In this document: piece by piece, positions 24,167-31,989 of the stretch
Position numbering within the stretch: position 1 is the stretch's first letter
How the letters are laid out: every line of letters begins with the position of its first letter
Origin: Nitrososphaerota archaeon
GTDB lineage: Archaea; Thermoproteota; Nitrososphaeria; Nitrososphaerales; CADDZS01
Direction: 5' to 3'
DNA: 37,311 bases
NCBI GenBank assembly: GCA_013288145.1
Contig: JABDCJ010000022.1
Span: 1 to 37,311 of the forward strand
Translations under genes and position numbers: made by a program
Notes under the pieces: model-generated
What the model was told of the DNA's origin: nothing
What the model saw: the letters and a program-made list of their open reading frames with translations, nothing else
The model's database searches: none

Positions 24167-25264
24167 TTGACATCTTCCCTAGAAATACTCCAGGTAGAGC
24201 TTCCTCTGCTAGCTCCTTTCAGATCCAGCCTTGCTGTCGAGAAAGTGAGGAGTGCCCTTATTCTTGTTTACAAATCGAAGGACATTACAGCATATTCTGA
24301 ATGTGTTACATTCAGAGATCCATACTACTTGCCTGAGGACAATTCAACTGCAATTCACATGATCAGGGATCACTTGGCGAAACTCTTGATCGCTGAACCA
24401 ACCCCGGACGAGTTTGTGAAACGGTCAGCTCGGATCAGAGGGAACAATATGGCAAAAGCTGCCATTGAGATGCTCATCTGGGATTTTCGTTGCAAGAGGG
24501 AGAACAAATCGATCGCTCAGGCACTCGGAGATTCGAAGGGGTACGCAGATACGGGGATCTCTCTCGGAATTAACTCGCCGGAACTGTTGGTGAAGAATGT
24601 CGCGGCAGCGCTGAGCAAGGGGTATGAGCGGATAAAGATCAAGATCCAAAGAGGCAAAGAGTATCCATTGATCAAAGCGGTCAGAGATTCATTTCCTGAC
24701 GTGCCTTTGAGTGTTGACGCAAACGGCGGTTATGCTCTAAGAGATGTGGTTGCACTTAAGAGACTTGACAAGTTTGGCCTCCTCTATATTGAGCAGCCAC
24801 TGGACTATGATGACCTCCTGGATCACGCTAGTTTGGCAAAGGAGATATCAACTCCCATATGCCTTGATGAATCGATCACGAGTCCAACAAGGACGAGGCA
24901 GGCTTTCGAGATATCCGCCGCAGAAATTGTTAACATCAAACCGGGCAGGCTCGGAGGCCTTGCTAACTCGCTAGAGGTGGCGAGAATAGCTAGAGACAAT
25001 GGGGGACATGTCTGGGTGGGGGGAATGCTGGAGACCGGTGTCGGAAGGTCATTCAATATCGCCTTGGCATCGCTTAAGCTGGTGGACTTGCCGGGAGATA
25101 CATCTCCCAACGATGAGTATTTTTCACGCGACATAGTTATCAATCCGTTCAAAATGGAAAAGAATGGTCACATAACTCCGAATTCGGGACTTGGGATTGG
25201 TGTGGAACTTGACGAGGAGTTTCTCCGAAGATCCGTGAAACAAAGCTGGAAGATTGTTTTGTAG
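24167..25264 (+). CDS. menC: O-succinylbenzoate synthase (enolase superfamily)
   Basis: This 365-residue enolase-superfamily enzyme dehydrates SHCHC to o-succinylbenzoate. The catalytic residues are all in place: K157 and K159 in RIKIKIQ, metal ligands D184 (SVDANGGY), E209 (YIEQPLDYDD) and D234 (CLDESI), and K258 (NIKPGRLGG). The N-terminal capping domain has the PLLAPFRSSLAVE 20s loop. The start is TTG, 70 bp after menA, so it could use its own ribosome signal. Some relatives are N-acylamino-acid racemases or dipeptide epimerases; the operon makes MenC the right call. It is followed by a conserved 20-bp element. Confidence 0.92.
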   Translation: MTSSLEILQVELPLLAPFRSSLAVEKVRSALILVYKSKDITAYSECVTFRDPYYLPEDNSTAIHMIRDHLAKLLIAEPTPDEFVKRSARIRGNNMAKAAIEMLIWDFRCKRENKSIAQALGDSKGYADTGISLGINSPELLVKNVAAALSKGYERIKIKIQRGKEYPLIKAVRDSFPDVPLSVDANGGYALRDVVALKRLDKFGLLYIEQPLDYDDLLDHASLAKEISTPICLDESITSPTRTRQAFEISAAEIVNIKPGRLGGLANSLEVARIARDNGGHVWVGGMLETGVGRSFNIALASLKLVDLPGDTSPNDEYFSRDIVINPFKMEKNGHITPNSGLGIGVELDEEFLRRSVKQSWKIVL

Positions 25265-25299
25265 AATCACAGTTTCACTCTCCCCGATGGATTGATCTT

Positions 25300-25319
25300 A
25301 GGGGGGTCGGTTTTAAGGC
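25300..25319 (-). repeat. 20-bp conserved element GCCTTAAAACCGACCCCCCT, copy 3
   Basis: This copy is identical to those at 5435 and 6283, but on the minus strand. It lies between convergent genes, 36 bp past menC and 114 bp past the stop of the minus-strand winged-helix gene. Its orientation matches the latter. Confidence 0.85.
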
Positions 25320-25432
25320 AATTATTTGAATATTAGTTAGTATCGACTGATTAACGGAATCCGTCAGGCAGGTTTAGAGCATTTGCATCTTCAAGGTTCG
25401 CCATTTAATCCAGTGGACCTGGATGCCGGAAG

Positions 25433-26311
25433 TCAAAAGTTCACGTATTCAGTTGCTCTGTTACTCTCGAAGAGAGCCTTCACTCCATCCAGGAAGACGA
25501 TTCCGTTTTTCGTAAGAACGTACGTCAGTCTGCCATCTTCGACGACCGTTTCCAGGTAACCACTTCTCTTCAAGAATTCTGCGTAATCTTTCGTACGCTT
25601 GTGGTTCAATCTGGCGTAGAACGCGATCTCGAACGGAGTCATCGGACCTCGCTTCATGAGCTCGAGGATCTCGACGTAGATTTGGGATCTAGATCTCCGC
25701 TTGGAGGAATCGAGCCAAAGGCCCGGTATGGCAGAAGTTACAGATGCAAAAGGTACCGTCGAAGATGAGTACTGCTGTAAACTCGAATTGGCCGGATTTC
25801 CAATGACGACGACCTGAAAACTCCCGGAACTGATCGCAATACCGGAAAACTCGGGCGAACTCGAGCTGATGATATCTCCACCCGTTTTCATGAAGAAACC
25901 CTGCGATTCTTTTAGGGCTGGACCTTGAATCGCGACGGCTCCTCCTTGTTCAGCTGAAGAAGAAGTGGTAACTGAGACTGAAGAACCGAAAAGGAAATTC
26001 TGTACTGAAACTAGAAATTGCTCATACGGCGGTGCTCTAGAAGACTCTCCCTGGACGCTCGAGGCTATTTTCAGAGCTGGAAAGGGTGGCGCAGCTAAGG
26101 GCGAGTTAGTGATCAAAACCTTGCCCCCGGCTTGAGGAGGAAGAAAATTGGGGTTTACAATTCCCCCGGGAAAAACTGTTACGGGCTGACCTTGAAACTT
26201 TGCGTCCACCACCAATGGCGGAGAGTAGCGCGAAGCAGATGCAGAAATTGGATTAATAAAGGTCGAGGACACGAGAAGCAACGCTCCAAACACCAAATAC
26301 ATCTGCCTCAA
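25433..26311 (-). CDS. Exported-looking protein fused to a C-terminal winged-helix domain
   Basis: The 292-residue protein starts with a signal-peptide or signal-anchor sequence (RQMYLVFGALLLVSSTFI). About 180 residues follow that are rich in Ser, Pro and Gly, with short beta-strand patterns typical of extracytoplasmic domains. Residues about 207-282 are a winged helix-turn-helix of the archaeal HTH_45 kind (RSRSQIYVEILELMKRG, then helix pairs, the GYLETVVEDGRLTYVLTKNG wing and a final helix). No clear second membrane helix separates the halves; only a weak stretch near residue 186-200 is hydrophobic. The TTG start has a good upstream site (TGGAGGAA). It is divergent from the ABC operon and may regulate it. 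Topology is unresolved. Confidence 0.7.
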   Translation of the reverse strand: MRQMYLVFGALLLVSSTFINPISASASRYSPPLVVDAKFQGQPVTVFPGGIVNPNFLPPQAGGKVLITNSPLAAPPFPALKIASSVQGESSRAPPYEQFLVSVQNFLFGSSVSVTTSSSAEQGGAVAIQGPALKESQGFFMKTGGDIISSSSPEFSGIAISSGSFQVVVIGNPANSSLQQYSSSTVPFASVTSAIPGLWLDSSKRRSRSQIYVEILELMKRGPMTPFEIAFYARLNHKRTKDYAEFLKRSGYLETVVEDGRLTYVLTKNGIVFLDGVKALFESNRATEYVNF

Positions 26312-26320
26312 TTGGCCAGA

Positions 26321-26328
26321 TTCCTCCA
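26321..26328 (-). promoter_or_regulatory. Ribosome-binding site of the winged-helix fusion gene
   Basis: On the minus strand TGGAGGAA lies about ten bases before the TTG at 26311 but 19 before the next in-frame ATG at 26302, favouring the TTG start. Confidence 0.5.
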
Positions 26329-26363
26329 GAAACGTCCGATAGCTCGAAAACGCTTCGAACGAG

Positions 26364-26375
26364 TATAATTATATT
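26364..26375 (-). promoter_or_regulatory. TATA-like box for the winged-helix fusion gene
   Basis: The minus-strand sequence AATATAATTATA lies about 55-65 bp before the TTG at 26311. It would leave a leader of about 30 bases that contains the GGAGG site. Confidence 0.45.
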
Positions 26376-26449
26376 GTGTACCAACGACGTTTTTCTCCAT
26401 ACACGGGATAAAGCACTACCGTTATCTTTTCGCGAATTATCCAGATAGT

Positions 26450-26475
26450 GTACCATAGTGACGTACCATAGGTAC
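26450..26475. repeat. Direct repeat GTACCATAG x2 with overlapping palindrome
   Basis: GTACCATAG occurs at 26450-26458 and 26463-26471, 13 bp apart. The second copy continues into GTACC-ATA-GGTAC, a perfect 5-bp-arm palindrome. The element lies in the divergent promoter region between the winged-helix gene and the ABC operon and looks like an operator. Confidence 0.5.
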
Positions 26476-26523
26476 GCCAGAGTTATGGTTCTCTTTCATC
26501 TCTCCTATTTTCGACAATCTAAG

Positions 26524-26871
26524 ATGAAAAAACTACTGATCGCAAGTGTAATCCTATTCGTTGCTGGACTCGGTCTCATTCTTTACAGCGACCCCGTAAT
26601 TTCTCTCGCGAGTGGAAATTTAGCTCCAAACAATTCAACCGGTTTCCAATTGGTAGGAAACTCAACCTCTGGTGGAGGCCTTCCCAGCGGATGCCATCAA
26701 TCGAACGGCGGGGTAATCTGCGACAGCCAGAAGACTTCTGCAGGTACGTTCTCAGGCCCAGTCTTGTTCACGCTTATCGGAATAGCTCTTTCGGGCGCTG
26801 GAATACTTCTGGCTGGAATAGAAACTGTCTCCAAATCTCAAGCCCCGTACCAGACGAAGGTTGTGACCTAG
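26524..26871 (+). CDS. Small membrane protein heading the MacB-like ABC operon
   Basis: From ATG at 26524 this 115-residue protein has an N-terminal hydrophobic helix (LLIASVILFVAGLGLILY) and a second near the C-terminus (VLFTLIGIALSGAGILLAGI). They flank a loop of about 50 residues with two cysteines, seven residues apart (SGCHQSNGGVICDS), that probably form a disulfide outside the cell. The frame opens at a GTG at 26458, but that would place charged residues before the membrane helix. It precedes the ATPase gene by 24 bp, so it is probably an accessory part of the exporter. The family is unknown. Confidence 0.6.
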   Translation: MKKLLIASVILFVAGLGLILYSDPVISLASGNLAPNNSTGFQLVGNSTSGGGLPSGCHQSNGGVICDSQKTSAGTFSGPVLFTLIGIALSGAGILLAGIETVSKSQAPYQTKVVT

Positions 26872-26895
26872 AGAATTTTCGAGGCTGGTTCTAAG

Positions 26896-27582
26896 ATGGA
26901 AAAAGTTTTGGAAGTTGACAATGTGATGAAAAGATATGGAAACGACGTCAGTGGAACGATTGCACTACATGGAACGAGCTTTTCAATTTCGTCAGGAGAG
27001 TTCGTTGCAATAGTAGGTCCCTCTGGGTCGGGAAAAAGCACTCTCCTGAATATTATAGGTGCACTTGACCGACCAACATCGGGCAGGGTCTTTATTTCCG
27101 GTCAAGATCTTTCGACGATGAATAACGTAGAGCTTGCGAGACTGCGTAACGAAAAGATCGGATTTGTCTTTCAATCATTCAACCTCATACCGCGGATGAC
27201 CGCGATGGAAAATATCGCTCTCCCCCTGATGATTCAGGGTTTGAAACCGAAGGACAGGAGACTCAGGGCTGTTGAGTTGCTCGAAGAATTCGGCCTACAG
27301 TCCAAGGCTGACAACAAGCCAGGCGAGCTCAGCGGCGGAGAGCAGCAGAGAGTTGCTGTCGCAAGAGCGCTTGCAAATGATCCCTCGATCATTCTTGCGG
27401 ATGAACCAACGGGCAACCTCGACACGAAGAATTCTGAATTAATGATGGAGACCTTTGAAGGACTCAATTCGGAATCACAGAAGACGCTCGTGATTATCAC
27501 GCACAATCCTCAGCTGGCCAGCAGGGCGAAGAGGACGGTCTCGATTCGGGATGGCAGGGTAGAGGAAATCAGGGAGAACTAG
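26896..27582 (+). CDS. ABC transporter ATPase, MacB/LolD type
   Basis: This 228-residue ATPase is of the LolD/MacB subfamily, whose members power mechanotransmission or lipoprotein and peptide export rather than simple import. Motifs are Walker A GPSGSGKST, the Q-loop in IGFVFQSFNLIPRMTAMENIALPL, signature LSGGEQQRVAVARAL, Walker B IILADEPTGNLD and the H-loop histidine in ITHN. The PRMTAMENIALPLMIQGL segment is typical of this subfamily. It is co-directional with the FtsX-type permease two genes later. Confidence 0.93.
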   Translation: MEKVLEVDNVMKRYGNDVSGTIALHGTSFSISSGEFVAIVGPSGSGKSTLLNIIGALDRPTSGRVFISGQDLSTMNNVELARLRNEKIGFVFQSFNLIPRMTAMENIALPLMIQGLKPKDRRLRAVELLEEFGLQSKADNKPGELSGGEQQRVAVARALANDPSIILADEPTGNLDTKNSELMMETFEGLNSESQKTLVIITHNPQLASRAKRTVSIRDGRVEEIREN

Positions 27583-27589
27583 ACGGAAG

Positions 27590-29644
27590 ATGAAGAAATC
27601 TAATTCTTTTAGGTCAAGAGTCCGAGGCGGGGCAACTACCTTTTTGATTTTGCTTACGCTTGCGAGTTTCTTATCACCGGTAGCCTTCGGAACTTCAACT
27701 CCGCCATACCAGGCAAACGGTTTCAACATACTTTCTGTCGTGTGGGGGACCAGCGCCGTTCACAGTCAGGCAGGACCGGGAGACACGGACGTTCCCCTGA
27801 CAGTTACGCTCCAGTACATTTACCCGACGAGCACTGCGGTGTCAACCTCGGGAACGCTCGATACTAAAGGTACGGGATTTTCCGCCTCCAATGGAAGTCC
27901 GAATTCAACGGTGTACTATATCGGTTCACTCACACCCGGCAGCATATTCGAACTCACGTTCTATCTCGATCTAAATTCAAGCCTGAAAGCGGGGAGTCAT
28001 TACTCGATTCCGCTGACTATGCTGTGGAGCGCGGTTCTGACCAATTCATCTGTGGAGCCGGAGACTTCTCTGATACAGTCGGCGACGATATCCGTTTCGA
28101 TCAACGGCGATGCGTATCTGACTTTTAGGGCGTCGCAATCATACCTTACTTCCGGTCAAGTAAACCACCTGAATTTTACGGTATCCAATAATGGAACCGG
28201 TCCCGCTGCTAGCATACTCACTACACTCTCCTCGCAACAGGCGGGAGTCCAGAGTGTCATTCCCGAAATTCAGAATTTGAGTCCGGGTTCAAGTGCGACA
28301 TTCCCGCTTGAGATTTACGTACCACAAAGCTCTGCAGGAAGCGTGACTCCCCTGTCGGTTCTTGCTACTTTCAGAGATCCCTACGGAAATAACGCGTCCA
28401 CTTCGCAGATTATCGATCTTCATTCATCTACTACTAGCCAGGCAAAACTGGTGTTCAGTGCGGAAAAAGAAACCCTAATTCCGGGAGAATCAAACAACAT
28501 CACGCTTACGCTAACGAACATCGGCCTCGGCAACGTCTCGGACATTGTTACAACAACGTCATCGTCTTTGCAGGGCATTAGCACTCTTGTGGACCTTGCA
28601 ACTCTATCCAGTCTGGGTCCGGGCGGCTCATACACTGCAAACATCACCGTTTACATCTCCGCTTCAGCAGCCGGACAGGGAGTCACTCTGACGTTTTCTT
28701 CCACGTTTCTCGACGCCTACGGAACATCTGAATCCAGCAGCCAGCAATTGGGTTTCCAGATTGCCGCATCAACTAATTTTCTTTCAAGCACCTTCTCAAT
28801 AACGACAATTTCCAATTCAGTAGTCAGCGGAAGCATCTCCATGGTTACTTTTCATGTGAAAAATACTGGAAGCGCGACAATATACACTCCCGACTTTTCG
28901 ATCTCTGTAACGCAGCCACTCGTCGTTGCTGGAAACTCGACCTCGTCTTCTACCACAACGAGCATTGCTCCGGGGCAAAGCGAGGACTTTACTACGGAAC
29001 TAACCGCATCTCCCGGTTCAGCGAGCGGAATCTATCCGGCTCAACTTGAGATCAGTTTCTCTGATCAATATGGGTCTACCCACAACCAGAGCTATCCCGT
29101 TGCAATTTTGCTGTCAGGCTCGATTCAGCTAGTGGTACAAAATGAGGCGTTCTCACAAAACGCAACGGGAATCACCGTCACCGGAAATCTGCTCAATGAA
29201 GGATCTACTTCGGCATCTTACCTCTCTCTATACGGATATCTCAACAATTCAAAACTGGCTGGTTCTCCAAACTACATCGGAGAAGTGGACGTAAACACTC
29301 CGGTTCCGTTTACGATAACGATCCCGTACCAAGCCCGAAGTTCGGCGATGGGAAACGTCACGATTGCGCTTCAGTTCAGGAATAATTTAGGGCAGTTGCT
29401 GAACTCCTCGTGGTCTGAAACGGCTCCACTCAGATCATCCTCGGGTATTCTGCCACCTGATTCGACAACGCCATCGGGTACGACAGGTTCTACGACAGGA
29501 CCCAGCTTTTTTGAGCTCGCAATCATTCTTACTGTTGTACTTGTCGCGGCCGGCGTGGGAATCTTCGCGATTTTGAACCGAAGAAAGGTCAGAAAGATAA
29601 AGTCCCGGTCCAGCACGCGAATTGAAAGCAAATCGATCGCGTAG
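27590..29644 (+). CDS. Large surface protein with repeated beta domains and C-terminal TM anchor
   Basis: The 684-residue protein has a signal peptide (TTFLILLTLASFLSPVAFG). Three or four immunoglobulin-like repeats of about 120-130 residues follow, each with a pattern like LNFTVSNNGTGPAASILTTL, LSPGSSATFPLEIYVP and FRDPYGNNAST. A transmembrane helix at about 640-662 and a basic cytoplasmic tail end the protein. The repeats resemble the CARDB/NEW3-like or COG1361 S-layer-type domains common in archaea. It carries many N-glycosylation sites. Sitting between the ATPase and the permease, 7 bp and 18 bp from them, it probably acts as the extracytoplasmic partner of the exporter, in the way MacA serves MacB, though it is unrelated to MacA. 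Confidence 0.75.
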   Translation: MKKSNSFRSRVRGGATTFLILLTLASFLSPVAFGTSTPPYQANGFNILSVVWGTSAVHSQAGPGDTDVPLTVTLQYIYPTSTAVSTSGTLDTKGTGFSASNGSPNSTVYYIGSLTPGSIFELTFYLDLNSSLKAGSHYSIPLTMLWSAVLTNSSVEPETSLIQSATISVSINGDAYLTFRASQSYLTSGQVNHLNFTVSNNGTGPAASILTTLSSQQAGVQSVIPEIQNLSPGSSATFPLEIYVPQSSAGSVTPLSVLATFRDPYGNNASTSQIIDLHSSTTSQAKLVFSAEKETLIPGESNNITLTLTNIGLGNVSDIVTTTSSSLQGISTLVDLATLSSLGPGGSYTANITVYISASAAGQGVTLTFSSTFLDAYGTSESSSQQLGFQIAASTNFLSSTFSITTISNSVVSGSISMVTFHVKNTGSATIYTPDFSISVTQPLVVAGNSTSSSTTTSIAPGQSEDFTTELTASPGSASGIYPAQLEISFSDQYGSTHNQSYPVAILLSGSIQLVVQNEAFSQNATGITVTGNLLNEGSTSASYLSLYGYLNNSKLAGSPNYIGEVDVNTPVPFTITIPYQARSSAMGNVTIALQFRNNLGQLLNSSWSETAPLRSSSGILPPDSTTPSGTTGSTTGPSFFELAIILTVVLVAAGVGIFAILNRRKVRKIKSRSSTRIESKSIA

Positions 29645-29662
29645 GTAATCAACTTTCAAGGA

Positions 29663-30991
29663 TTGGAGAAAAAGAATTTGAGAATCACGGACGTTGTTTC
29701 GCTCGCCGTGGGAGCATTGGCAGACCGGAAGTTCAGGGCAGCTCTCACCATACTTGGAATAGTAATCGGTCCGGCGACAATCGTTGCTCTCGTTGCCGCC
29801 ACGCAAGGGTTTAGTAATGCTTCATCCTCACAATTCGAGAAGCTAGGCGCGACTACGATCTTTGTTTCAAGTAGTATCAACCTGACTCAAGCTGATTTGA
29901 ATAAGATTCAAGCACTGCCTGGCGTCGCCGCTGTTGTACCATATGACCAGTTAAGTGGAACGATAAACGTAGCAGGCACGCCGGAAGGCCTGCAGATAAT
30001 AGCAACTGAAATATCAAAACTGGATTCCGTACTTCCGGCATTGACCCTTCGTCTGGGATCAATTCCTTCGGCTTCAGACATTACCGGCGCCATCTTGGGT
30101 GCGTCGGTCGCGAATCCAGACGTGTCCGGCGCGAAGAACCTAACCGTCAATGAAGAAGTAACAGTCTCTCAAATTCAATCACAATCAAGCTCGTTCTCTA
30201 CAATTGGGGGCGGTGTACTGTTCAAGCAAGGTATTTTGAACGGTGGCGGCTCCTCTGGTGCAAATAGGACGTTTATCGTCAGCGGAATCTACAATCCATT
30301 CGGACAGGGGATCCAGGTTAACCCGGATGCTACGATATTTGTTCCCCTTGCAACGGCTCAGAGTATAACTCATGTTTACACCTACACTAGCGTCCTCGTC
30401 CAAGCTTCAAATGCAGGGCTGGTAAATCAAGTCTCAACCGAAATTACAAATCTTTTTGGCAGCAGCAAAATTTCCGCAGGAACCGTGAGCTCGCTCGTTT
30501 CCTTCCAACAAACAATTTCACAGGGAATTAGTACTCTACTAGAGGCCGTGGCGGGGATTTCAGTTCTGGTTGCGTTCATCGGTATAATGACTACGACCTT
30601 TACCTCCGTCCTAGAAAGGACAAAGGAGATTGGAATTCTGAAGGCGCTGGGTGCGAGCGGAAGAAACATTATGCTAACTTTTCTCTCGGAAGCAGCTCTG
30701 ACAGGCTTTGTCGGAGGTCTGATTGGTGCGGGGGCAGGATCAGCTCTTTCATTTCTCATAGTGATTCTTCTTCAAGGCAGCAGTAATGGTTCGCCTGATA
30801 GAGGAGGTAGTTTTGGAGGGCCGAATCAAATTCAATCGACATCCTCGACGCTAGCCATAACACCTGCAATAACCCCGGAGCTCATAGTTGCTGCAATCGT
30901 TCTCGCGAGTGTGGTTGGAATGCTAGCCGGTCTCCTTCCATCGTGGCGTGCGTCCAAGCTTCCACCGGTGGACGCGTTACGCGCTGTCTAA
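29663..30991 (+). CDS. MacB/FtsX family ABC transporter permease
   Basis: This 442-residue permease has the four-helix MacB plan. A first helix lies at about residues 24-48 (FRAALTILGIVIGPATIVALVA). An extracytoplasmic domain of about 230 residues follows, then three C-terminal helices (VAGISVLVAFIGIMTTTFTSV, ALTGFVGGLIGAGAGSALSF and LIVAAIVLASVVGMLAGL). The ERTKEIGILKALGASGRNIM segment between helices 2 and 3 and the closing PSWRASKLPPVDALR motif are diagnostic of FtsX-type subunits. It starts at TTG after AAGGA. The cargo is unknown: antimicrobial peptides, lipids or a force-transducing role are possible. Confidence 0.9.
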   Translation: MEKKNLRITDVVSLAVGALADRKFRAALTILGIVIGPATIVALVAATQGFSNASSSQFEKLGATTIFVSSSINLTQADLNKIQALPGVAAVVPYDQLSGTINVAGTPEGLQIIATEISKLDSVLPALTLRLGSIPSASDITGAILGASVANPDVSGAKNLTVNEEVTVSQIQSQSSSFSTIGGGVLFKQGILNGGGSSGANRTFIVSGIYNPFGQGIQVNPDATIFVPLATAQSITHVYTYTSVLVQASNAGLVNQVSTEITNLFGSSKISAGTVSSLVSFQQTISQGISTLLEAVAGISVLVAFIGIMTTTFTSVLERTKEIGILKALGASGRNIMLTFLSEAALTGFVGGLIGAGAGSALSFLIVILLQGSSNGSPDRGGSFGGPNQIQSTSSTLAITPAITPELIVAAIVLASVVGMLAGLLPSWRASKLPPVDALRAV

Positions 30992-31088
30992 TTTGGACTA
31001 TCGGTAGGTTAATGTTTTGCAGTATCAGGTCCTAGGTATGATGGCATCCACCGATTAATCAATCTCTTTTGCAAAAAGCCCGAAAAAA

Positions 31089-31159
31089 TTAGAGCAGTGA
31101 GGTTGATTTACAGATACATTTAGCACTCGTCTGCATTTCTGATAAGTGGACTGCTCTAA
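31089..31159. repeat. 10-bp perfect inverted repeat spanning a promoter and start codon
   Basis: TTAGAGCAGT at 31089-31098 is exactly complementary to ACTGCTCTAA at 31150-31159, with 51 bp between. The arms enclose a TATA-like ATACATTTA and the GTG start at 31146. Confidence 0.5.
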
Positions 31160-31571
31160 ACCTCTAGAATCATGCGGACACAAGGGTTTCATTTTGAAAT
31201 TGTGTTCGAAAGTCTTTGACCCTAGATTACCCTATGGATCTCTTTTCTTCTTGAATCTAATCCACGGGACAACGTTAGGTAATACTTGTGGACTCGCCGT
31301 ATATTACCAGTTTGATGTTTTCGTCCATGCCATGACGGCCGGAGCCCTAAATCCAAAAACTGCTGGTTTGTATGCAAGACTTTACTTCGAGACGATGTAC
31401 GAAGTAATCTATAAACCTCGAATTCTTTTGAATGGGGTCGTAAATCCTGTTTTTGCTTTTCTATTAAAATTTCTTCACCCGGTATTATTTCTAAAAGAGC
31501 CCCTTGGGAAAAGAATCAAACTCGTGAGCCCAGTATCTTTCTATAGGACCAATTCATCTCGAGATCACTGA
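31146..31571 (+). CDS. Hypothetical protein
   Basis: This 141-residue frame begins with GTG, about 29 bp after a TATA-like ATACATTTA at 31114. It contains hydrophobic and aromatic segments (SLFFLNLIHGTTLG, VNPVFAFLLKFLHPVLFL) and several cysteines near the N-terminus. I recognise no family. It may be a peripheral membrane protein or a fragment. The lack of competing frames and the plausible promoter support it as a gene, but base composition is more AT-rich than its neighbours and it could be a non-coding or degraded region. Confidence 0.35.
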   Translation: MDCSKPLESCGHKGFILKLCSKVFDPRLPYGSLFFLNLIHGTTLGNTCGLAVYYQFDVFVHAMTAGALNPKTAGLYARLYFETMYEVIYKPRILLNGVVNPVFAFLLKFLHPVLFLKEPLGKRIKLVSPVSFYRTNSSRDH

Positions 31572-31689
31572 CGGAGCATCCCAAGGATGGGCAATTGGCC
31601 TAGATTGAACGATTATTTTATAACAATTGTACTGCATCTACTTATAGCCAAAGCGCCTTTAGATTCTGTTAGGAGTTGAATTTCAAGTC

Positions 31690-31974
31690 ATGATTGCTCT
31701 GGATGCTTTTCTGTTCAGCTTGGTTCAAGGATTACCAAACGCGTCCCTCTACTTTGGAGAAAAACTTCTTAACGGAGTGGCAGATATTTTGGGCGGCATT
31801 ATCCTTCTAGTCATAGGCATTCTGATTATCGTTTTGCTAGTTGCGGCAGCTATAGTACTTCTGCCGGCGATCATCGTCGCAGTTTTGATCTGGTTCTTGA
31901 CTGGCAGTTTCTTCTACGCGGGAATAGCATTCCTCGTTGTCGCTCTGATCAGCCTCGTTGCTATGGCAGACTGA
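31690..31974 (+). CDS. Small hydrophobic membrane protein
   Basis: The 94-residue protein from ATG is almost entirely hydrophobic after residue 30. It has two or three helices (DILGGIILLVIGILIIVLLV, IVLLPAIIVAVLIWFLTGS and FFYAGIAFLVVALISLVAM). An upstream TTAGGAG about 15 bases before the ATG and an AT-rich box at about 31609-31620 suggest its own promoter with a leader. No family is recognised; it resembles small archaeal membrane proteins of unknown role. Confidence 0.6.
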   Translation: MIALDAFLFSLVQGLPNASLYFGEKLLNGVADILGGIILLVIGILIIVLLVAAAIVLLPAIIVAVLIWFLTGSFFYAGIAFLVVALISLVAMAD

Positions 31975-31989
31975 TCAGTTGCAAAGCTG

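Noticed and set aside
31063..31076. CTTTTGCAAAAAG dyad after the ABC operon as a terminator
   Set aside because: The arms are short and imperfect and no T-tract follows; too weak to call.
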